Assembly (NCBI GenBank): GCA_045594065.1
Contig: JAZNXU010000048.1
Location: forward strand, 1-8,082
Origin: SIG565 sp045594065
Lineage (GTDB): Bacteria; Bacillota; Clostridia; Oscillospirales; Acutalibacteraceae
Direction: 5' to 3'
Length of the DNA: 8,082 nucleotides
Under the pieces are notes generated by a model. The model was given only the letters and a program-made list of their open reading frames with translations. It ran no database searches and was not told where the DNA came from. Positions 1-5,285 of this stretch are shown here, in pieces; positions within the stretch are counted from its first letter, which is position 1, and each line of letters begins with the position of its first letter. A program made the position numbers and the translations under genes.

Positions 1-12
1 TTGTAATGCGAA

Positions 13-35
13 AACCACGCGATAGTCGCGTGGTT
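13..35. other. Perfect 10-bp hairpin
   Basis: Arms AACCACGCGA (13-22) and TCGCGTGGTT (26-35) are perfectly complementary around a 3-nt loop. There is no real T-run on the plus side. On the minus strand the stem ends in TTTT, so it could be a weak terminator for leftward transcription from the gene at 265-732. It could equally be an isolated palindrome. The rest of 36-118 shows nothing recognisable. Confidence 0.4.
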
Positions 36-122
36 CGGTAAGAATTATATAGTTGAGTAAGAACGAAGATAGGGGAAAAGACAAAAAAGAAACGGGTGTT
101 GAAGGATGGGAAAGTCCGCTTG

Positions 123-238
123 CCTCCCCTTGTCAGGGGAGGTGGATTTTGCCGTAGGCAAAAGACGGAGGGGTAGTTATCGTTATCTCTCCCTCAGACA
201 AAACCTACGGTTTTGCCAGCTCCCTCGTCAGAGGGAGC
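123..238. repeat. Bipartite palindromic intergenic repeat
   Basis: The element has two roughly 50-bp arms, 123-173 and 189-238, that are imperfect inverted copies of each other. Each arm contains two small hairpins. The left arm has CCTCCCCT/AGGGGAGG (123-130/135-142) and TTTTGCC/GGCAAAA (147-153/157-163). The right arm has CAAAACC/GGTTTTG (199-205/209-215) and GCTCCCTC/GAGGGAGC (219-226/231-238). There is no coding potential. The design resembles paired REP/BIME or MITE-like elements, and from memory similar GGAGGG...CTCCCTC repeats are common between genes in gut Clostridia. It lies just past the end of the SLOG gene and may act as a 3' RNA stabiliser or partial terminator; that role is inferred. 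Confidence 0.7.
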
Positions 239-264
239 CGTTCCGGCGCGACTGACAATCGTAC

Positions 265-732
265 TTATGCGGGGAACTGTATGATTGTTTTTTGCTGTTT
301 TCGTGCATACTCCAAGGCGAGCTTCGCCCCGCTTTTGCGGCGGGCAGGGGTGTGGGCTTCGTCACAATAAATCACGCAGAATCGACTTTTTTGAATCATT
401 TCCTGATTGCGCTCCACGTAGGCCGCTCTGCCGGCGTTGACCGCAGAATCGGGGTAATAGGTATCTTCGTAAAACTGCAGTAAATAGGAGCGGTATGCTT
501 TGTCAATGACAGGGTATTCCGCCCGCACGTAGATCCGTTTGATATGGGGGTATTGCTGTTTAAGCCCCGTAACCGTTTCCAGGCAAAGATCATTGAAGCG
601 GCTTTTGCTGCCGAACAAAAAGGTGTGCACACCTTCGCCCGTAATCAGGCGCTCTATGACTTGCCGCAGTTGTTGTTTCAGTTCCTCGGTTTCTTGGATG
701 GTTCTGTGCCCGATAAAACAGCAGGTGTTCAT
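265..732 (-). CDS. SLOG superfamily (DUF1273-like) protein
   Basis: This 155-residue protein matches the small Firmicutes SLOG/DUF1273-type proteins, a Rossmann-like fold related to DprA/YpsA and thought to bind nucleotides or nucleotide-derived ligands. Visible family marks are the N-terminal FIGHR motif (6-10), a glycine-containing loop before FNDLC (about 40-50), the ERNQxMIQKSRFCVIYCDE strand-helix segment (107-125), and a C-terminal SGAKLALEYA segment (134-143) followed by a final strand. There is no signal peptide or membrane segment, so it should be cytoplasmic. The start is supported by a GAGGTGA ribosome binding site at 739-745, 6 nt upstream. It is divergent from the XRE regulator at 868-1098, and its putative promoter is covered by repeated AAGTAAA half-sites. 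Family membership is fairly sure; the ligand and role are unknown. Confidence 0.8.
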   Translation of the reverse strand: MNTCCFIGHRTIQETEELKQQLRQVIERLITGEGVHTFLFGSKSRFNDLCLETVTGLKQQYPHIKRIYVRAEYPVIDKAYRSYLLQFYEDTYYPDSAVNAGRAAYVERNQEMIQKSRFCVIYCDEAHTPARRKSGAKLALEYARKQQKTIIQFPA

Positions 733-738
733 TTTATA

Positions 739-745
739 TCACCTC
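739..745 (-). promoter_or_regulatory. Ribosome binding site of the SLOG gene
   Basis: GAGGTGA on the minus strand lies 6 nt before the ATG. It directly abuts an AAGTAAA half-site (746-752), so a protein bound there could affect both transcription and ribosome access. Confidence 0.7.
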
Positions 746-807
746 AAGTAAAGGATTTATCACTTATTATACATCAAAATTTACTTAAAGTAAATAATTA
801 TTTACTT
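746..807. promoter_or_regulatory. Operator-like cluster of AAGTAAA/TTTACTT half-sites
   Basis: Four exact 7-bp half-sites occur: AAGTAAA at 746-752, TTTACTT at 780-786, AAGTAAA at 788-794 and TTTACTT at 801-807. The second and third form a 15-bp palindrome centred on 787. The third and fourth form a perfect 20-bp palindrome, 788-807. The cluster covers the -35 region of the SLOG promoter and sits just upstream of the regulator gene. The likely binder is the XRE protein encoded next door, but this is inference. Confidence 0.6.
766..794 (-). promoter_or_regulatory. Promoter of the SLOG gene
   Basis: On the minus strand there is a TATAAT -10 box (771 down to 766) and a TTTACT -35 box (794 down to 789), separated by 17 nt. 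The -35 box lies inside the palindromic TTTACTT/AAGTAAA cluster, as expected for a repressed or activated promoter. The boxes are seen; their use is inferred. Confidence 0.6.
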
Positions 808-816
808 GTTAAAAGT

Positions 817-822
817 TATAAT
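817..822 (+). promoter_or_regulatory. -10 box of the XRE regulator gene
   Basis: A perfect TATAAT lies 45 nt before the start codon. No good -35 hexamer is found 16-18 nt upstream; that position is ATAATT, inside the palindromes. The promoter may therefore depend on an activator, or be weak. Confidence 0.5.
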
Positions 823-833
823 TTGCCCTCGTA

Positions 834-856
834 CCTTGTAAACTAATGGTACAAGG
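834..856. promoter_or_regulatory. Dyad overlapping the regulator's ribosome binding site
   Basis: CCTTGTA (834-840) and TACAAGG (850-856) form a perfect 7-bp inverted repeat with a 9-bp spacer. A longer pairing with one mismatch, CCCTCGTACC (826-835) with GGTACAAGGG (848-857), is an alternative. The right arm includes the first bases of the GGGAGG ribosome binding site (855-860). It could be an autoregulatory operator or an RNA hairpin that hides the ribosome binding site. Confidence 0.5.
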
Positions 857-867
857 GAGGCGAAAGT

Positions 868-1098
868 ATGACTACCGAGTTTGCCGATAAATACATTACC
901 ATGGGACTAAAGATTGCCTATTATCGAAGAAAAGCGGGGTACACGCAGGAAGCCTTTGCGGAATTGATCGACCGAAGTGTTAATTTCGTCGGTCAGGTGG
1001 AAGGTCCCGGCACAGTGCGGGGTGTTTCGCTGGAAACTTTGTTCAAGATCGCGCAGGTATTAAATATTTCACCTGCCAAACTGTTGGAAGAAGACTGA
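868..1098 (+). CDS. XRE-family helix-turn-helix regulator
   Basis: This 76-residue protein consists almost entirely of one Cro/C1-type helix-turn-helix domain. A first helix covers residues 12-23 (GLKIAYYRRKAG). The helix-turn-helix follows (TQEAFAELIDRSVNFVGQVE, about 26-45), then the usual SLETLFKIAQVLNISPAKLLEE ending (54-75). There is no ligand-binding or oligomerisation extension. The ATG is chosen because GGGAGG (855-860) lies 7 nt upstream; Met12 would remove the N-terminal extension and has no ribosome binding site. It is divergent from the SLOG gene across a gap rich in inverted repeats, so autoregulation plus control of the SLOG gene is the natural guess. It is followed by a hairpin array and a strong terminator at 1377-1417, so it is probably monocistronic. 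Confidence 0.85.
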   Translation: MTTEFADKYITMGLKIAYYRRKAGYTQEAFAELIDRSVNFVGQVEGPGTVRGVSLETLFKIAQVLNISPAKLLEED

Positions 1099-1127
1099 TC
1101 CATACGAAATGAAAACGGCAACCCGTC

Positions 1128-1310
1128 GAGGCGCACTCCGTAAGGAAGTGCGCCTCAGTTATATTCGCCTGACGGCGAGTTGTATTGCTTCGCAGTTATA
1201 TTTGGACTTCGTCCAAGTTATATTCGCTACGCGAGTTTTGGGACGAATATAATATCACTTTCGCCTGTGGCAAAAATATCACTGCAAACGATAGTTTGCA
1301 ATATAACTTT
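1128..1310. repeat. Tandem mini-hairpin array with AGTTATATT linkers
   Basis: The array opens with a 10-bp stem, GAGGCGCACT/AGTGCGCCTC (1128-1137/1147-1156), extended by CC/GG and capped by a GTAA tetraloop. A nine-base linker AGTTATATT, or one-base variant, then occurs at 1157-1165, 1178-1186, 1194-1202 and 1216-1224. Each linker is followed by a different short hairpin: CGCC/GGCG (1166-1177), GC/GC (1187-1193), TGGAC/GTCCA (1203-1215) and CGC/GCG (1225-1233). The right side carries AATATCAC twice (about 1251-1258 and 1275-1282) and a TGCAAAC/GTTTGCA hairpin (1283-1300). It ends in ATATAACTT, the inverse of the linker. No reading frame is kept. It looks like a mosaic intergenic repeat element of unknown mobility. 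Confidence 0.65.
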
Positions 1311-1376
1311 ACCTGCCGAGAAAAACTATTGATTTTCAGCGAGTGAGTTTTCCTTTCTTAAAGTATGTAACCCACT

Positions 1377-1417
1377 ATGACACTTTCACAGTTTCTGTGC
1401 AAAGTGTCATTCTTTTT
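1377..1417 (+). terminator. Intrinsic terminator, plus strand
   Basis: ATGACACTTT (1377-1386) pairs with AAAGTGTCAT (1401-1410), and CACAG pairs with CTGTG inside. This gives a stem of about 15 bp with one bulged C and a TTT loop. It is followed by TCTTTTT. It would end transcripts from the XRE gene and the hairpin array. Confidence 0.85.
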
Positions 1418-1420
1418 AAT

Positions 1421-1462
1421 AAAAAAACGAGGAAGACAACTTCTTTGAGAAGTGTCTTCCTC
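1421..1462 (-). terminator. Intrinsic terminator of the Na/Pi cotransporter gene
   Basis: Read on the minus strand, GAGGAAGAC plus AGAAGT pair with their complements (1429-1437/1454-1462 and 1439-1444/1448-1453). There is one bulge at 1438 and a 3-nt loop. The stem runs into seven T residues, the A-run at 1421-1427. It stands back to back with the plus-strand terminator, insulating two convergent units. Confidence 0.85.
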
Positions 1463-1476
1463 AGCGGTCTTTTGGT

Positions 1477-3216
1477 TTATAGATATTTTTCAGCAAATAA
1501 AGCGTACTGCTCTTTGAAATAGGGGCTGTCCGACTTCATCTGGCGGAGTGATTCGTGCAGGTTAAGGTTATTGTCCTGAGAATCGATTACGCAGCCGGCA
1601 ATGTTCGAGCAATGGTCGGAGGTGCGCTCGATATTGGTGAGAATATCAAGCCATACAAAGCCTGTTTCAATAGTGCAGTTGCCCTGCTGGAGTCTTATAA
1701 TATGGTTGTTGCGCATAAGGACTTTAAGCTTATCGATAATCTGTTCAAGCGGCTCAACTGTTTTAGCGGCTGTTAAATCATTGTCAATAAATGCTTTGTA
1801 GGTCAGCTCTACAGTTTCGTGCAGTGCCTTAATAATATTCTGCAGCTCTGCCATTGCCGAGTCTGAGAACACAATGCCCTTTGACTGCATTTCCTCGGCT
1901 GAATCTAAAAGATTTACCGAGTGGTCGGAAATACGCTCAAGGTCACCAATTATTTTAAGAAGCGATGCCGCCTCGGTGCTATCCTTATCGCTTATCTGAT
2001 TAGAGCTGAGTTTAACAAGGTAAGAGCCGATAATATCTTCATAATGGTCGGTTTTTTCCTCAGCTTCGCGAATAGACTGTGCAAGCTCGTCGGAATATGA
2101 GCCAAGGCAGGTGAGTGAATCGTCAAGAGCCTTGAATGCACCCTTAGCCATATCGGTAGCTAAAACGTGGCAGCGCTCAAGCGCGATTGTGGGGGTAGCC
2201 AACAGACGCTCATCAAGCTCTGCAAACTTTTCGGGTGCCTTAGCCTCGGGTACGAGCGCGTAGGCAAGCTTTTCAAGCAGTGAGGATGCCGGCAGAAGCA
2301 GCAGCGTACAGAGGATGTTGAATGCTGAGTGCGCAATGGCTATTCCTGCATGGTTAGCTGCAATATCGAGCAGTGCAGGCGCGAAAATCGCCTTTATCGC
2401 CGCAAAGAGTGCGAGGCAAACTGCTGTACCGACAACATTGAAAGACAGGTGAACAATTGCGGCGCGCTTAGCATTGCGGTTGGTGCCGAAAGAGGAGAGA
2501 ATAGCGGTAATACAGGTACCGATGTTCTGACCCATTATAATCGGAATAGCGGCACCGTAGGTTACAGCACCTGTCATACAAAGTGCCTGTAAAATACCAA
2601 CAGATGCCGAGCTTGACTGGATAACGGCGGTAAGAATTGCACCTACTGCCACACCCAAAATCGGGTTTTTGAACATAATAAACATTTGTTGGAATTCAGG
2701 AACATTAGCAAGACCCTTAACGGCGCCCGACATAGTGTCCATACCGAACATAAGTACAGCAAAGCCTAAAAGAATTGTTCCTGTGTCTTTTTTCTTGGTG
2801 CTCTTAGAGAACATATAAAATGCTATACCTATAAGAGCTAAAACAGGGGTAAAGGAGGTAGGCTTCAGCAGTTTTACAAAAACATTGCTGCTGTCAATGC
2901 CGCCAAGACTTAAAATCCAAGCAGTAACGGTTGTTCCGATGTTTGCGCCCATTATAACATTAATTGCCTGCTTTAAGGTCATAAGTCCCGAGTTTACAAA
3001 GCCTACTACCATAACAGTCGTAGCAGAGGAGCTCTGAATTACCGAGGTAACACCAAGACCTGTGAAAAGACCTGCAAACTTGTTAGTGGTAAGACGACCG
3101 AGAAGTGTTTGCAAACCGCCGCCGGCTCTACGCTCGAGGGCTGCGCCCATAACATTCATACCGAACAAAAACAAGCAAAGTCCGCCAATGAGTGTTAATA
3201 CATCAAAAATGTCCAT
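1477..3216 (-). CDS. Na/Pi cotransporter with C-terminal PhoU-like domain
   Basis: This 579-residue membrane protein of the NptA/YjbB (Na/Pi-cotransporter II) family imports, or in YjbB-like members exports, phosphate using a sodium gradient. The membrane half (about 1-325) holds the two inverted family repeats. The first has QSSSATT (61-67) with GANIGTT (90-96); the second has QSSSASV (200-206) with GQNIGT (229-234). The cytoplasmic half (about 340-579) is PhoU-like helical, with the paired metal-cluster motifs DLERISDHSVNL (425-436) and NIERTSDHCSNI (528-539). Length is normal for the fused form. The ATG has AGAAGGAA (3221-3228) just upstream. It has its own terminator (1421-1462), and a 143-bp gap separates it from the kinase gene. 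No Pho box was recognised. Confidence 0.93.
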   Translation of the reverse strand: MDIFDVLTLIGGLCLFLFGMNVMGAALERRAGGGLQTLLGRLTTNKFAGLFTGLGVTSVIQSSSATTVMVVGFVNSGLMTLKQAINVIMGANIGTTVTAWILSLGGIDSSNVFVKLLKPTSFTPVLALIGIAFYMFSKSTKKKDTGTILLGFAVLMFGMDTMSGAVKGLANVPEFQQMFIMFKNPILGVAVGAILTAVIQSSSASVGILQALCMTGAVTYGAAIPIIMGQNIGTCITAILSSFGTNRNAKRAAIVHLSFNVVGTAVCLALFAAIKAIFAPALLDIAANHAGIAIAHSAFNILCTLLLLPASSLLEKLAYALVPEAKAPEKFAELDERLLATPTIALERCHVLATDMAKGAFKALDDSLTCLGSYSDELAQSIREAEEKTDHYEDIIGSYLVKLSSNQISDKDSTEAASLLKIIGDLERISDHSVNLLDSAEEMQSKGIVFSDSAMAELQNIIKALHETVELTYKAFIDNDLTAAKTVEPLEQIIDKLKVLMRNNHIIRLQQGNCTIETGFVWLDILTNIERTSDHCSNIAGCVIDSQDNNLNLHESLRQMKSDSPYFKEQYALFAEKYL

Positions 3217-3359
3217 AATATTCCTTCTTTCTCTGATTTCTCTAATGGATATTTGATTTTTTATTAACTTTGCACAATCGCTGATTTTATGCGACTTTTA
3301 AATGGGATTTAAAAAACTTTCAAACTCCCCCATTTTAATAAAAAGTAACATAAAAGGAT
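3217..3359 (-). promoter_or_regulatory. AT-rich leader of the Na/Pi cotransporter gene
   Basis: This 143-bp gap lies between the kinase stop and the transporter start. It contains an inverted repeat TTTTAAAT-GGG-ATTTAAAA (3296-3314) and possible minus-strand -10 sequences such as TAAAAT near 3282-3287. I cannot pair these with a convincing -35 box. No intrinsic terminator is visible after the kinase gene, so read-through from it is possible. A promoter here is likely but not pinpointed. Confidence 0.35.
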
Positions 3360-3854
3360 TTATTTGTCAAGTCCTTTTACAATTCTATTCACACATTCTT
3401 CGGCGGTAAGGCCCTCGCATTCAACCGTTATATCGGCGTATTTTTCATATAGCGGCGCGCGCTCGCGGTAGAGGTCGTGCAGCGTTTCTCCCTTTGCCAT
3501 AACTATGCCTCGGGTTTTAATGTTTTGAATGCGGCTTTCAATTTCACTTACGGGAAGTTTTAAATAAACAACGGTACCGTTTTCTTTAAGGTGTGCCATT
3601 GCCGCCTCTCCGTAAACCGCGCTGCCGCCCGTGGCAATAACGCAGTTATCGGCAACAATTTCGCACAAGGCATCATTTTCTATCTTTTTGAAATTTTCGG
3701 TACCTTGAGTGTTTATAATTTCACAAAGCGGGGTACAATATTTGTGCTGAATAATTAAATCAGTGTCAATAAAGCTGTAAAGCATAGATTTCGCAAGCAG
3801 TACGCCAACCGTGCTTTTTCCCGACCCAGGCATACCTATAAGAATAACATTCAT
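3360..3854 (-). CDS. aroK: Shikimate kinase family protein (atypical)
   Basis: This 164-residue P-loop kinase has the shikimate kinase layout (ATP + shikimate to shikimate 3-phosphate, cytoplasmic aromatic amino acid pathway). The Walker A motif GMPGSGKST spans 7-15, the DTD substrate/magnesium motif 30-32, the glycine loop ATGGSAV 74-80, a lid arginine is at 115, and the C-terminal RxPLYEKYAD substrate arginine is at 132. Two positions deviate. The substrate-binding arginine of the FR motif is lysine (F55-K56), and the third glycine of the GGG loop is serine (S78). No other aro gene is adjacent. GGGAGG (3862-3867) lies 7 nt before the ATG and a promoter lies just upstream. Family membership is sure; shikimate as the true substrate is less sure, so the gene symbol is provisional. 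Confidence 0.8.
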   Translation of the reverse strand: MNVILIGMPGSGKSTVGVLLAKSMLYSFIDTDLIIQHKYCTPLCEIINTQGTENFKKIENDALCEIVADNCVIATGGSAVYGEAAMAHLKENGTVVYLKLPVSEIESRIQNIKTRGIVMAKGETLHDLYRERAPLYEKYADITVECEGLTAEECVNRIVKGLDK

Positions 3855-3873
3855 AAAATCGCCTCCCGCTTAA

Positions 3874-3902
3874 ATTATACTATTAAAAATGGCAGGTTTC
3901 AA
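3874..3902 (-). promoter_or_regulatory. Promoter of the shikimate kinase gene
   Basis: On the minus strand TTGAAA (3902 down to 3897) and TATAAT (3879 down to 3874) are separated by exactly 17 nt. The -35 box is only 13 bp from that of the divergent fusion gene, so the two promoters may affect each other. Confidence 0.75.
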
Positions 3903-3915
3903 CACAAAAATCCCC

Positions 3916-3944
3916 TTGACGGGAAAATTACGGGGAGGTATAAT
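3916..3944 (+). promoter_or_regulatory. Promoter of the flavin reductase-rubrerythrin fusion
   Basis: TTGACG (3916-3921) and TATAAT (3939-3944) have a 17-nt spacer, close to the sigma-A consensus. This implies strong expression. A CCCC...GGGG pair (3912-3915 and 3932-3935) brackets the -35 region and spacer, but no known regulator box was identified. Confidence 0.85.
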
Positions 3945-3985
3945 ATATTTGTAATTGCTAATAATATCCAAAAAGGAGTGGGCTT

Positions 3986-5164
3986 ATGGATAAAAGCGCA
4001 TATGAAAAAATTTCCTACGGGCTTTTTGTGCTGACCGCAAAGAACGGAGATAAACATAACGGCTGTATAATCAATACCGTAATGCAGGCGGCGAATAATC
4101 CCGAAACGCTTACCTTTTCGGTAAATAAAACAAATTACACCCACGATTTACTGCTCAAAAACCCCGAATTTACCGTGTCGGTTATAAGCACCGCGGCGGA
4201 TTTCGAGCTTTTTCGACATTTCGGGTTTTCAAGCGGCAAGAATACCGATAAATTCAGCGGATTTTCCGATACCCTTAAAACCTCTAACGGAACGCTGGCA
4301 GTGACTAAAGGTACTAATTCTTACATTAGCGGCACTGTTATGAGCACGCTCGATTTAGGCTCGCACACCTTATTTACCGCCGAGGTTACCGATATGGCTG
4401 TGCTGAATGATGAGCCTAGCGCTACCTATGCTTATTACCACGCTAATATAAAGCCAAAGCCAAAAACAGAAACTAAAAATCAGACCGTATGGCGCTGTAA
4501 AATATGCGGATATGAATACGAGGGTGAAACCCTGCCGGATGATTATATCTGTCCAATTTGCAAGCACCCCGCGTCGGATTTTGAAAAAATAGAAAGAACT
4601 GAAACTAAAGGAGAAACAACTATGGTACAGAACAAATATGCAGGAACTAAAACCGAGAAAAACCTTTGGGAGGCTTTTGCAGGCGAGTCACAGGCAAGAA
4701 ACAAGTACACCTATTTTGCGTCTGTAGCTAAAAAGCAGGGCTTCGAGCAGATTGCCGCACTTTTCTTAAAGACAGCTGATAATGAAAAGGAGCACGCAAA
4801 GCTGTGGTTTAAGCACTTAGGCGCTTTAGGCGATACCGCAGAGAACTTAGGTCACGCGGCTGACGGCGAAAACTACGAGTGGACCGATATGTATGACCGT
4901 ATGGCTAAAGAGGCTGACGAAGAGGGTTTCCACGAGCTTGCCGAGCAGTTCCGCGGCGTTGCTAAAATAGAAAAGGAACACGAGGAACGCTACAGAGCGC
5001 TGCTTTCAAATGTTGAAACCAAAAAGGTATTTGAGAAAAGCGAGGTTAAGGTTTGGGAGTGCCGCAATTGCGGACACATCGTTGTTGGAATGAAAGCCCC
5101 CGAGGTTTGCCCCGTTTGCGCTCACCCGCAGGCACATTTCGAACTGCGTGCACAGAATTATTAA
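3986..5164 (+). CDS. Flavin reductase-rubredoxin-rubrerythrin fusion
   Basis: This 392-residue cytoplasmic redox protein has three parts. Residues 1-155 form an FMN-binding split-barrel flavin reductase like the N-terminal half of high-molecular-weight rubredoxin (Hrb), including SYGLFVLTAKNGDKHNG at 10-26 and the DLGSHTLFTAEV region at 123-134. Residues 168-202 are a rubredoxin with iron ligands Cys171, 174, 189 and 192. Residues 213-392 are a complete rubrerythrin: diiron ligands Glu234, Glu267/His270 and Glu329/His332 (ExxH pairs), and a C-terminal rubredoxin-like site Cys359, 362, 375 and 378. Electrons probably run NAD(P)H to FMN to rubredoxin to the diiron centre, reducing hydrogen peroxide. 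AAGGAG (3973-3978) precedes the ATG. A second ribosome binding site and ATG occur at the rubrerythrin boundary. It is monocistronic, with a strong terminator. Confidence 0.92.
   Translation: MDKSAYEKISYGLFVLTAKNGDKHNGCIINTVMQAANNPETLTFSVNKTNYTHDLLLKNPEFTVSVISTAADFELFRHFGFSSGKNTDKFSGFSDTLKTSNGTLAVTKGTNSYISGTVMSTLDLGSHTLFTAEVTDMAVLNDEPSATYAYYHANIKPKPKTETKNQTVWRCKICGYEYEGETLPDDYICPICKHPASDFEKIERTETKGETTMVQNKYAGTKTEKNLWEAFAGESQARNKYTYFASVAKKQGFEQIAALFLKTADNEKEHAKLWFKHLGALGDTAENLGHAADGENYEWTDMYDRMAKEADEEGFHELAEQFRGVAKIEKEHEERYRALLSNVETKKVFEKSEVKVWECRNCGHIVVGMKAPEVCPVCAHPQAHFELRAQNY
4606..4624 (+). promoter_or_regulatory. Internal ribosome binding site and start for free rubrerythrin
   Basis: TAAAGGAG (4606-4613) lies 8 nt before an in-frame ATG at 4622-4624, which is Met213 of the fusion. 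Translation from it gives a 180-residue rubrerythrin (MVQNKYAGTKTEKN...), the usual length and start of the stand-alone family. The linker codons thus double as a ribosome binding site. Use of this start is inferred from signal quality. Confidence 0.65.
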
Positions 5165-5173
5165 TCATTAAAA

Positions 5174-5200
5174 ATCCGCTACTCAAGTAGCGGATTTTTT
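5174..5200 (+). terminator. Intrinsic terminator after the rubrerythrin fusion
   Basis: ATCCGCTACT (5174-5183) pairs with AGTAGCGGAT (5186-5195) over a very short loop and is followed by TTTTTT. It starts about 10 nt after the stop codon and separates this gene from the znu operon. Confidence 0.9.
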
Positions 5201-5229
5201 AGTGGGTTAGGGCTTCTGCTAAATAAATA

Positions 5230-5258
5230 TTGACCTTTTTCTTAATATAATGTAAAAT
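5230..5258 (+). promoter_or_regulatory. Promoter of the znuACB operon
   Basis: TTGACC (5230-5235) and TAAAAT (5253-5258) have a 17-nt spacer. An inverted repeat TAATATA (5243-5249) / TATATTA (5262-5268) straddles the -10 box and could be the site of a metal-responsive repressor, but it does not match a Zur or MntR consensus I know. Confidence 0.65.
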
Positions 5259-5285
5259 CTATATATTAATTAAGGAGGCGGAAGA

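Noticed and set aside
544..846. Plus-strand open frame of 100 residues opposite the SLOG gene
   Set aside because: It is antisense to a gene with clear family motifs and runs through the operator region. It has no ribosome binding site.
1157..1310. Possible CRISPR array
   Set aside because: The repeated linker is only nine bases, spacing is irregular, and the intervening sequences are self-complementary hairpins rather than spacers.
2329..2592. Plus-strand open frame within the Na/Pi cotransporter
   Set aside because: It is antisense to conserved QSSSA-type motifs and has unlikely composition.
3950..3966. PerR-like box upstream of the rubrerythrin fusion
   Set aside because: Only the first half (TTGTAAT) resembles the consensus; the second half matches poorly.
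5246..5251. TATAAT as the -10 box of the znu promoter
   Set aside because: The spacer to TTGACC would be only 10 nt. TAAAAT at 5253-5258 gives 17 nt and is preferred.
5241..5275. Zur or MntR operator before znuA
   Set aside because: An AT-rich inverted repeat is present, but it does not match a known consensus. It is mentioned only as a possible site.
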